Below, piece by piece: positions 57,121 through 64,000 of a stretch of DNA of 64,000 nucleotides. The position numbers and the translations under genes are program-made. This DNA is from SZUA-318 sp964412015 (GTDB lineage: Bacteria > Gemmatimonadota > Gemmatimonadetes > Longimicrobiales > Gaopeijiaceae). A model generated the notes under the pieces. That model was given only the letters and a program-made list of their open reading frames with translations, did no database searches and was not told the DNA's origin. The stretch lies in contig CAYPMO010000016.1 in NCBI GenBank assembly GCA_964412015.1, forward strand, positions 1 to 64,000, in the 5' to 3' direction. Position 1 is the first letter of the stretch. Each line of letters starts with the position of its first letter.

Positions 57121-59958
57121 ATGCGAAGCGCACACGTACGGTTCCTCGCTCCGGCCCTCCTCCTCGTGCTCGGAGCTTCCGCGGCCCGGTCGCAGACGCC
57201 GCGGCCTACCTCGCCCGTCCAGTTCTTCGGCCACGAGATCGGCGCGGACTACATGCTGCCGAACTACCAGCGGATGATCGCCTACTGGCAGGTCCTCGCC
57301 GGCGAGTCCGACCGGATGAAGCTCGTGGACATCGGCCGCTCCGCCGAAGGACGGACGCAGTACATGGCCATCGTCACCTCGCCCGAGAACCACCGGAATC
57401 TCGAGCGCTATCGGGAGATCGCACGCCGGCTCGCCCTCGCCGAGAACCTCGACGACGAGGAGGCCCGCCGGCTCGCGCGCGAGGGCAAGGCGGTCGTGTG
57501 GATCGACGGCGGCCTGCACGCCAGCGAGGTCCTGGGAGCGCAGCAGCTCATCGAGACGAGCTGGCAGCTCGTCAGCCGCGACGACCCCGAGACGCTCCGC
57601 ATCCTCGACGACGTGATCGCCCTGCTGGTGCATGCGAACCCGGACGGCCACGACCTGGTCGCGGACTGGTACATGCGGGATCCGGACCCGAGGAAGCGGT
57701 CACCGGATTTCGCGATCCCACGCCTCTACCAGAAGTACATCGGGCACGACAACAACCGGGATTCCTACCTGTCGAGCCAGCCGGAGACCACGAACCTGAA
57801 CCGGGTGCTCTACCTGGAGTGGTTCCCGCAGATCGTCTACAACACCCACCAGACGGGCCCGGTGGGCCAGGTGATGTTCGCGCCGCCGTTCCGCGATCCC
57901 TATAATTATCGGTTGCACCCGCTGGTCCGCCTCGGGATCGAGACGGTGGCCGCGTCCATGCACAGCCGCTTCATCGCCGAGGAGAAGCCGGGCGTGGGTC
58001 GGGGCGAGGCCGCGGGTTACTCCACCTGGTGGAACGGCGGGCTGCGCACCACGGCGTACTTCCACAACATGATCGGGATCCTCACGGAGACGAAGGGGAA
58101 CCCCACGCCGACGGGCGACCGGGCCGAGATCCCGCTCGTGCCGTATCTCCAGTTGAAGACCGCCGGCATGCCGTACCCCATCGATCCCCAGCCGGTCTCG
58201 TTCCGCGACGTCGTCGAGTACTCGGTGACGGCCGACTACGCGGTCCTGGACGTGGCCGCGCGCCAACGCGAGTGGTTCCTGTACAACATCTACAAGATGG
58301 GCCACGACGCGATCGAGCGCGGACAGCGCGACAGCTGGACGACGATGCCCTCGCACGTCGCCGCGCTCACCGAAGCGATGGAGGCGGTCCAGGAGCGCAC
58401 CTACGACGCCGACGGACGCTGGGTCGACGCACCGGGGATGGCGGCCGCGTGCATGCGCGTGCGCACCGGCATGCCCGTCGAGTACCAGCGGCCGTGCATG
58501 GCGGGCGACGAGGCACGAGCCCAGTTCGAGAGCGTGATCCACCACCCGGATCTGCGCGAGCCGCGCGGCTACGTCCTCCCTTCCGACCAGCCGGACTTCC
58601 CGACTGCCACGAAGTTCATCCACGCCCTCCAGAAGAACGGCGTGAAGGTGCATCGCGCGACGGCGCCGTTCACCGCCGCGGGGCGGACGTACCCGACCGG
58701 CTCGTACGTCGTGAAGACGGCCCAGGCCTTCGGCCCGCACATCCTCGACATGTTCGAGCCGCAGGACCACCCGAACGACCTCGAGTACCCCGGCGGGCCG
58801 CCGATCCACCCGTACGACGCCGCGGGCTACACGCTCGCCTTCCAGATGGGCGTCGCGTTCGACCGGATCCTGGACGCCTTCGACGGACCGTTCGAGGAGG
58901 TCGAGTGGCTGGCGGAGGTGCCGCAGGGCTCCGTGGTCGGCGAGGGGAACGACGGCTGGCTGGTCTCCGCACGGTACAACGACGCCTTCCGCGTGGTGAG
59001 CCGGACCCTGGACGCCGGCGGCCGCGTGTACCGCACGCACGGCGACGTGTCGGCGGGCGACGCGTCCTATCCCGCCGGCAGCTTCTACATCCCGCGCACT
59101 TCGGGCTCCGCCGGCATGGTCGAGCGGCTCGGTCCCGAACTGGGGTTGACGGTGCGCAGAACCGCGAGCCGGCCCGACGGGGCCCTCTCCGAGATCCGTC
59201 GCCCGCGCATCGGGCTCTGGGACCACTACGGGGGGTCCATGCCTTCCGGCTGGACGCGCTGGATCATGGAGCAGTTCGAGATCCCCTTCGACCTCGTCTT
59301 CCCGCAGGCACTCGATGCGGGTGGGCTGCGCGACCGCTACGACGTGCTCGTGTTCGTGGACGGGGCCATTCCCGCACGGGACGGCGCCGCCTCCGGGCCG
59401 CGTGAGGAGATCCCGAGCGAGTATCATCACATGCTCGGGCAGGTGACCGTGGCGAAGACGGTCCCCCTGCTGCGCGAGTTCCTGGAGCGAGGTGGCCGGA
59501 TCGTGACGATCGGCGGCTCCACCGTTCTGGCGGAGCACCTCGGCCTTCCCGTCGAGGATCACCTGGTCACCAGCGAGGCCGGGACCGTCCGGCCGCTGAA
59601 GGGCTCGGAGTTCTTCATCCCCGCTTCGGTCGTGGAGGTGGCGGTGGACCCCTCGCAGCCGCTCGCGTGGGGGCTGGACGAGCGCATCCGCGTCACGTTC
59701 GACCAGTCGCCCGTGTTCCGGACCGCGAGCAGCGCGTCCGGGAGCACGGTGAGCCGCGTGGCCTGGTACGACGAGGACGCGCCGCTGCGAAGCGGATGGG
59801 CGTGGGGCCAGCACCACCTGCGGGGAGGGCTCGCCGCGGCCGAAGCACGCGTCGGTGACGGCCGGCTGTTCCTCTTCGGGCCGGAGATCCTCTACCGCGC
59901 GCAGCCGCACGGAACGTTCAAGCTGTTCTTCAACAGCCTCTTCTACCCGGAGGGTTGA
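57121..59958 (+). CDS. Large secreted M14-family zinc carboxypeptidase
   Basis: 945 residues; ATG 57121 is chosen over an earlier frame start because it gives a signal peptide (about residues 1-22 ending ARSQ). The M14 metal site is WIDGGLHASEVLG with His133 and Glu136, the second zinc His is in VYNTHQTG (His243), and the catalytic Glu is in IGILTETKGNPTP (Glu323). Residues about 480-945 form an extra all-beta/alpha region with PSDQPDFPTATKFIHAL and ERGGRIVTIGGSTVLAEHLG, a glutamine-amidotransferase-like fold common in these long Bacteroidota and Gemmatimonadota peptidases. It removes C-terminal residues from peptides outside the cytoplasm. It is followed after 28 bases by a WWC-family gene. 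Confidence 0.88.
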   Translation: MRSAHVRFLAPALLLVLGASAARSQTPRPTSPVQFFGHEIGADYMLPNYQRMIAYWQVLAGESDRMKLVDIGRSAEGRTQYMAIVTSPENHRNLERYREIARRLALAENLDDEEARRLAREGKAVVWIDGGLHASEVLGAQQLIETSWQLVSRDDPETLRILDDVIALLVHANPDGHDLVADWYMRDPDPRKRSPDFAIPRLYQKYIGHDNNRDSYLSSQPETTNLNRVLYLEWFPQIVYNTHQTGPVGQVMFAPPFRDPYNYRLHPLVRLGIETVAASMHSRFIAEEKPGVGRGEAAGYSTWWNGGLRTTAYFHNMIGILTETKGNPTPTGDRAEIPLVPYLQLKTAGMPYPIDPQPVSFRDVVEYSVTADYAVLDVAARQREWFLYNIYKMGHDAIERGQRDSWTTMPSHVAALTEAMEAVQERTYDADGRWVDAPGMAAACMRVRTGMPVEYQRPCMAGDEARAQFESVIHHPDLREPRGYVLPSDQPDFPTATKFIHALQKNGVKVHRATAPFTAAGRTYPTGSYVVKTAQAFGPHILDMFEPQDHPNDLEYPGGPPIHPYDAAGYTLAFQMGVAFDRILDAFDGPFEEVEWLAEVPQGSVVGEGNDGWLVSARYNDAFRVVSRTLDAGGRVYRTHGDVSAGDASYPAGSFYIPRTSGSAGMVERLGPELGLTVRRTASRPDGALSEIRRPRIGLWDHYGGSMPSGWTRWIMEQFEIPFDLVFPQALDAGGLRDRYDVLVFVDGAIPARDGAASGPREEIPSEYHHMLGQVTVAKTVPLLREFLERGGRIVTIGGSTVLAEHLGLPVEDHLVTSEAGTVRPLKGSEFFIPASVVEVAVDPSQPLAWGLDERIRVTFDQSPVFRTASSASGSTVSRVAWYDEDAPLRSGWAWGQHHLRGGLAAAEARVGDGRLFLFGPEILYRAQPHGTFKLFFNSLFYPEG

Positions 59959-59986
59959 CCGCCCAGAAACGACGTTCTCGCTCCGG

Positions 59987-61684
59987 ATGCCCTGGATCCT
60001 CACCGTCCTGACGGCTGCCGCCCTCGCGGCGGAGCCCGCCGCACCCGACACGCTCGACGCCATCCAGCGTGTGGACTTCCTCCTCGCGCAGCGCTACCGG
60101 GACGCGGGCCTACCCTGGTACGTGGCGGGCAGGGGCCGGAGCCGCGACCGGATGGGACGACCCCTCTCGCTCGTCTGCGACGCGGATCGCGGCGACGTCT
60201 GCTTCGCGGACGACCCCGACGCCGGACGATGCCCGAACCTCGTGCAGTGCCACCCGAGCCCGGAGTGGCTGGTCGAGGCCCTGATCGAGTCCACGAGGAC
60301 GTACCCGGAATCCGGGTACCTGCTGGGCCAGGCCGTCTACCTGCTGGACAAGCTCGGGCGGGTCGCCGAGGCGCTGGACCTCGCCGAGGCGTGCCGCGCG
60401 GAGGCTTGGTGGTGCGCGGCGATGCGCGGCTACGTCCTGCACGGCATGGTACGCGACGCCGAGGCGTACGAGGCGATGCGGGCCGCGCTCGATCAGGCTC
60501 CCGACTCGGTGGCGTGCGCGCTCCACGATGCGACCTGGGTGTTGGGATCGTGGAGTCAGCGTGGGGCCCCGATGTCCCTTCCCGAGACGCGCCGCCAGAC
60601 CGTCGGCTGGGACTGCGGCCGGCGCATGGCGGTGTCGGACACGATCTGGTGGCTGGCGGACCCGTTGTACAGTGTCCCAGGCAACGACCGCTGGGTGGAG
60701 CACATGGTCCGCGGGCTGGGAGCCCGGTTCCAGGCGGAGATCCGACGCACGCTCCCCGACCCTCCCGGCCCACGCGAGTTCCAGGACCACCTCCACGCCG
60801 AGCGCGTCCGCCGCGGGTACCTCGACTCGTACGAGACGAGCACGGGCTCGGACTGGACGAGCCGGGACGCCGCCCGCTACCACTTCGTGCCGGACGTCAC
60901 CCCCTACGATCTGTCCCGGCCCGCCTGGCGACTCCCCGGGGGGCTCGACGACGAGGGGTATACGCCCGGGGGCGGGCCGTTCGTGGGCCTCCCGCACCAG
61001 ATCGCCCGCTTCCGCGCCGGGGACTCGCTGCGCGTCGCGGCGGCCACGCGGATCGAGGGCTCGGCGGTGGCGCACGCGCTCGACGCCGAGGCGGCGTTCG
61101 TCCTCACCGACGGCCCGGCGAGACCACCGCACACCATGGTGGTGGACGGACGGGCTCCGATGGTGCGCTTCCTCACGCAGGCTCCCCGACGGCGCTGGGT
61201 GGCGGCTCTCGAGGTCGTGACCACCAAGGGTGTAGGCTGGGTGCGCCGGACGATCGAGCCGCTGGCGCGGGGGCTCTCGGATCTGCTCCTCATCGAGGCG
61301 GGAGAGCCCGACGCGGCGCGCCCCGCCGACCTGCGGGGTGCCGTGGCGCGGATGCTGGGCTCCAACTCGATCGGGCCGGGCGGGACCGTGGGGATCTACT
61401 GGGAGGCGTACGACGTCCCGCCGGACGCGGACCTCGAGATCGAGCTGACCGTCGAGCGCGCGGGAGGAGGACTGGTCGAGCGGCTCCGCCGCATGCTGCC
61501 GGGCGGCGCGGAAGAGGGGCGTGGTCGAGTCGCGTGGAGGGAGCCCGCGAGCGGCCCGACCCACCGCAGCGCCGTCGCGCTCGATCTCGGGAACCTCGAC
61601 GCGGGCGGGTACGAGCTCGTGCTCCGGGTCGGCTGGCGAGGACGGGAGCCCCTCGAGCGCCGGCGCGCCTTCACGGTACCGTGA
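59987..61684 (+). CDS. Secreted protein with WWC motif, paralog of 54327-56093
   Basis: 565 residues from ATG 59987, with a short signal segment ending at AALAAE. Cys64 and Cys72 (C-x7-C), Cys136 followed by WWC at 141-143, then ADPLYSVPGNDRWVEHMVRG and later VGLPHQIARFRAGDSLRVAA and VGIYWEAYDVPPDADLEIEL appear in the same order as in the paralog. Both proteins have a helical N-terminal half and a beta-rich C-terminal half. This copy has one more cysteine pair around residues 82-88 (RCPNLVQC). Function unknown. It lies directly behind an M14 carboxypeptidase gene and is probably co-transcribed with it, so a partner or substrate-binding role for that peptidase is possible. Confidence 0.58.
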   Translation: MPWILTVLTAAALAAEPAAPDTLDAIQRVDFLLAQRYRDAGLPWYVAGRGRSRDRMGRPLSLVCDADRGDVCFADDPDAGRCPNLVQCHPSPEWLVEALIESTRTYPESGYLLGQAVYLLDKLGRVAEALDLAEACRAEAWWCAAMRGYVLHGMVRDAEAYEAMRAALDQAPDSVACALHDATWVLGSWSQRGAPMSLPETRRQTVGWDCGRRMAVSDTIWWLADPLYSVPGNDRWVEHMVRGLGARFQAEIRRTLPDPPGPREFQDHLHAERVRRGYLDSYETSTGSDWTSRDAARYHFVPDVTPYDLSRPAWRLPGGLDDEGYTPGGGPFVGLPHQIARFRAGDSLRVAAATRIEGSAVAHALDAEAAFVLTDGPARPPHTMVVDGRAPMVRFLTQAPRRRWVAALEVVTTKGVGWVRRTIEPLARGLSDLLLIEAGEPDAARPADLRGAVARMLGSNSIGPGGTVGIYWEAYDVPPDADLEIELTVERAGGGLVERLRRMLPGGAEEGRGRVAWREPASGPTHRSAVALDLGNLDAGGYELVLRVGWRGREPLERRRAFTVP

Positions 61685-61808
61685 GGCGGCCGCGTCGGCC
61701 CGCTGGACACGTCGGTAGCGAGCGTCCGCCCCCTTGGCGCGTCCCCCGAAAGCTCCCTACGTTGCCGGAGGTCCGGGAGAACCTCAGCCGTCGAGACTCG
61801 TTGACGTC

Positions 61809-62351
61809 ATGGAAACCCTGCGGGGACGCCTGCTGATTTCCAGCGGTGGCCTTTTCGACCCGAACTTCCGCCACACGGTGGTCCTGGTCGGCGAGCACAA
61901 CGCCGAGGGAGCCTTGGGCGTCGTGCTGAACCGCCCCCTGAACGTCACGGTGGAGGAGGCCGTTCCGGTCCTGCGTTCCCTGGTGAAGCCGGGCGAGCCG
62001 CTCTTCCAGGGGGGCCCGGTCCAGCCGACCAGCCCCGTATTGCTGGCGGAGTTCGCGCATCCCGAGCTGGCGGACCTCCTGGTCTTCGGCTCCGTGGGCT
62101 TCCTCGTGGGCGATGTCCCGGCGGACGTCCGGCCCGGCATCCGCAGGGCTCGCGTGTACGCGGGATACTCGGGATGGGGACCGGGACAGCTGGAGGCGGA
62201 GATGGAGCAGGACTCGTGGATCCTCGAGCCCGCCCTCGAAGACGATGTCTTCACCGACCTTCCCGAGACCTTGTGGAGTCGCGTCCTGGAGCGAAAGGGG
62301 CCCGAATACCGGCGGCTGTCCCGGATGCCGTTCGATCCGAGCATGAACTGA
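61809..62351 (+). CDS. yqgE: YqgE/AlgH family protein
   Basis: 180 residues from ATG 61809, as in the family (about 185); an upstream in-frame ATG at 61734 would add 25 unrelated residues and span the TACGTTGC element at 61759. Motifs: RGRLLISSGGLFDPNFRHTV, ALGVVLNRPLNVTVEEAV, the conserved FQGGPVQPTSPVLL, and RARVYAGYSGWGPGQLEAEM. The family is widespread with a known fold but no settled biochemical role; in Pseudomonas AlgH affects alginate and stress regulation. It is a single gene followed by a short hairpin. Confidence 0.85.
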   Translation: METLRGRLLISSGGLFDPNFRHTVVLVGEHNAEGALGVVLNRPLNVTVEEAVPVLRSLVKPGEPLFQGGPVQPTSPVLLAEFAHPELADLLVFGSVGFLVGDVPADVRPGIRRARVYAGYSGWGPGQLEAEMEQDSWILEPALEDDVFTDLPETLWSRVLERKGPEYRRLSRMPFDPSMN

Positions 62352-62404
62352 GGTCCGCCGGGTCGCTCACCGCGCGTCATCGTCGGCACCCCCGCGTCCC
62401 TGGA

Positions 62405-62428
62405 GGCCCCACTGCAACCTTCGGGGCC
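62405..62428 (+). terminator. Short hairpin downstream of yqgE
   Basis: GGCCCC (62405-62410) pairs with GGGGCC (62423-62428) across a 12-base loop, 53 bases after the yqgE stop and 58 before the next start. It has weak T-richness downstream (CCATCTCT). A modest terminator candidate. Confidence 0.35.
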
Positions 62429-62486
62429 CTCAGTCCGTCCATCTCTAATGGATCCGGTTCGGTTCCTCGAGCCCTGAGACGAGCTG

Positions 62487-64000
62487 ATGGCCACGCGCCG
62501 TTCCCAAGTGGGATTCTCCGTTACCCTGGCCGCCACGACGGTCGGATTGCTGTCGCTGCCTCCGGGTGGGGAGGCGCAGACGTCGCCCCCACCCGTGGCC
62601 ACCGCCACGCGCCTCCTTGGGTCGATCTCCGTGGACGGCAGGCTGGACGAGACCGCCTGGCGGCAGGCCGTACCCGTCTCGGGCTTCCGGCAATTCCAGC
62701 CCGACGAGGGCCGGCCCGCGTCCCTGCCCATGGAGGTCCGCCTCCTGTACGACGACGGCGCCCTCTACGTCGGCGCCCGCATGAGCCAGCCGGACGGGGT
62801 GGCCGCGCCCCTGGCCCGGAGGGACCAGCTCCTCGACGCCAGCGGTGACAACGGATCCTTCAACTCCCTGACCACGGACAAGCTCATCGTCAAGCTCGAT
62901 CCCTATCACAACCACATCGACGACGCCTGGTTCGAAGTCAATCCCGCGGGCGTGAAGGGCGACCAGTTCAACGGCGATCCGTCCTGGGATCCCGTCTGGG
63001 ACGCGGCCGCCCAGGTGGATTCGCTGGGCTGGACGGCGGAGATGCGCATCCCCTTCAGCCAGCTCCGCTTCTCGCGCGAAAGGGAGCAGGTGTGGGGGAT
63101 GCAGATCTGGCGATACGTGGACCAGCTGAACGAGCAGGACATGTGGTCGTTCTGGCGACGGAACGCGCCGGGCGGTCCTGCATTCTTCGGGGAGATCACA
63201 GGGCTGGAGATCGCCGAGCGGCCGCGCCAGTTCGAGCTGCTCCCCTACGTGGTGGCGGGCGGCACGTTCGAGGACGCCGTCAGCGGCGACCCGTACCACG
63301 ACGCCCGGCAGACGCACTTCGGTATGGGCGCCGACCTCAAGTACCTGCTGACGTCGAACCTCACGCTGGACGCCACCCTGAATCCCGACTTCGGGCAGGT
63401 CGAGGTGGACCCCGCCTCCCTCAACCTCACGGCGTACGAGACGTACTACCAGGAGAAGCGGCCGTTCTTCATCGCCGGGTCCAGCGCGTTCCGCTTCGGC
63501 GGCACGCGCTGCATGTTCTGCAGCAACAACTCCAGCCTCTCGGCCTTCTACTCACGGCGCATCGGCCGCCCCCCGCAGCTCGGCGGTGTCGTGCGTGACG
63601 GGTCGGCGTCCGCCGACGTGCCCGACAACACCACGATCCTGGGAGCCGCGAAGATCACCGGCCGCACCCAGGGCGGCTACACCGTCGGCGTCCTCGACGC
63701 CCTCACGAGCCGGGAGACCGCGCGCTACCTCCCCACCGCCGGCGCGGCGGAGGCTTCCCAGGTCGTGGAGCCTCTCACCAACTACTTCGTGGGGCGCGTG
63801 AAGAAGGACTTCAACAAGGGGAACACCCAGCTCGGCGGGATCCTGACGTCCACGGTCCGGAACACGACGGACAGCGTGGTGAGCGGTCGACTCCACCGCC
63901 ACGCCGAAGCGCTGGGGCTGGATTGGCGCCAATACTGGCACAACCGCGACTACTCGTGGATGGGGAGCATGCTGGTCTCCAGCATCGCCGGATCCGCGGA
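62487..64000 (+). CDS. DUF5916 outer-membrane-type protein with CBM9-like domain, 5' part
   Basis: The open frame from ATG 62487 runs off the right edge with 504 full codons and no stop. Residues 1-31 form a signal peptide (ends EAQ). Residues about 35-220 make a family-9 carbohydrate-binding-like beta-sandwich (ISVDGRLDETAWRQAVPVSG, VRLLYDDGALYVGARMSQ, WTAEMRIPFSQLRF). Then comes the DUF5916 region with NPDFGQVEVDPASLNLTAYE and YYQEKRPFFIAGSSAFRF, the hallmark of the group, and a CMFCSNN pair. Complete members have about 750-900 residues, ending in a barrel. They are frequent in Gemmatimonadota and Bacteroidota and of unknown function. Confidence 0.85.
   Translation, partial: MATRRSQVGFSVTLAATTVGLLSLPPGGEAQTSPPPVATATRLLGSISVDGRLDETAWRQAVPVSGFRQFQPDEGRPASLPMEVRLLYDDGALYVGARMSQPDGVAAPLARRDQLLDASGDNGSFNSLTTDKLIVKLDPYHNHIDDAWFEVNPAGVKGDQFNGDPSWDPVWDAAAQVDSLGWTAEMRIPFSQLRFSREREQVWGMQIWRYVDQLNEQDMWSFWRRNAPGGPAFFGEITGLEIAERPRQFELLPYVVAGGTFEDAVSGDPYHDARQTHFGMGADLKYLLTSNLTLDATLNPDFGQVEVDPASLNLTAYETYYQEKRPFFIAGSSAFRFGGTRCMFCSNNSSLSAFYSRRIGRPPQLGGVVRDGSASADVPDNTTILGAAKITGRTQGGYTVGVLDALTSRETARYLPTAGAAEASQVVEPLTNYFVGRVKKDFNKGNTQLGGILTSTVRNTTDSVVSGRLHRHAEALGLDWRQYWHNRDYSWMGSMLVSSIAGSA

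Overview
This 64 kb window is very GC-rich (roughly 70 % by eye, not counted). It looks like a metagenome- or draft-derived chromosome piece, with a single 10-base run of N at 9255-9264. It comes from a diderm bacterium, shown by an Omp85-type barrel, a TonB-dependent receptor, a phosphate-porin-like barrel, TolC-type and periplasmic adaptor proteins, and many lipoproteins. The gene mix (tricorn-type S41 protease, large M14 carboxypeptidase, DUF5916 protein, several TPR/NHL secreted proteins, frequent GTG starts) fits Gemmatimonadota best. Acidobacteriota is a weaker alternative. No rRNA, tRNA, CRISPR array, insertion sequence or phage gene was recognised.

Layout. 1-8.3 kb: end of an Ntn-hydrolase (C45/phospholipase-B-like) gene, a PEGA-type membrane protein, a TPR lipoprotein, a tricorn-like protease, and an ABC transporter operon led by a beta-propeller lipoprotein. 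8.3-22 kb: envelope-glycan region. It holds a GT4 glycosyltransferase broken by the assembly gap, a TPR protein and an Omp85-like barrel on the minus strand. Divergent from these is a tightly overlapping four-gene operon (GT-C enzyme, GT22-like enzyme, polysaccharide deacetylase, flippase-like/GT-C fusion), followed by an exported protein and an LtaS-like phosphoglycerol transferase. 22-28 kb: HAD phosphatase and GNAT protein, a lone acyl carrier protein with a FabF-type ketosynthase, then glycerol-3-phosphate dehydrogenase and a DegT aminotransferase. 28-33.6 kb: porin, OFA-type MFS carrier, class-V aminotransferase, DAACS symporter and a small lipoprotein.

33.6-40.3 kb: a sucrose module. 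A stand-alone sucrose-phosphate phosphatase is divergent from a three-gene operon, sucrose-phosphate synthase, sucrose synthase and MscS channel, joined by ATGA stop/start overlaps. The HAD domain of the synthase has lost its nucleophilic aspartate, which makes sense beside a separate phosphatase. Synthesis, breakdown and pressure release in one unit suggests sucrose is used as an osmolyte.

40.3-54.3 kb: a membrane-tethered class III nucleotide cyclase with extracytoplasmic Ig-like and PEGA domains, a giant NHL/TPR exported protein, and a cusCBA-type copper/silver efflux operon. That operon is preceded by three direct repeats with an exact 11-bp period (a response-regulator-type site). Converging on cusA is a TonB-dependent receptor whose promoter carries a Fur-like palindrome. 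54.3-64 kb: two members of an unnamed secreted family (cysteines plus a WWC motif) flanking a decayed gene, TrmO and an M14 carboxypeptidase, then YqgE and the start of a DUF5916 outer-membrane-type protein that runs off the window.

Several genes are preceded by -35/-10 boxes at exactly 17-bp spacing, and a recurrent TACNNTGC-like element lies just upstream of at least six starts. All functional statements come from reading motifs by eye; no database search was run.
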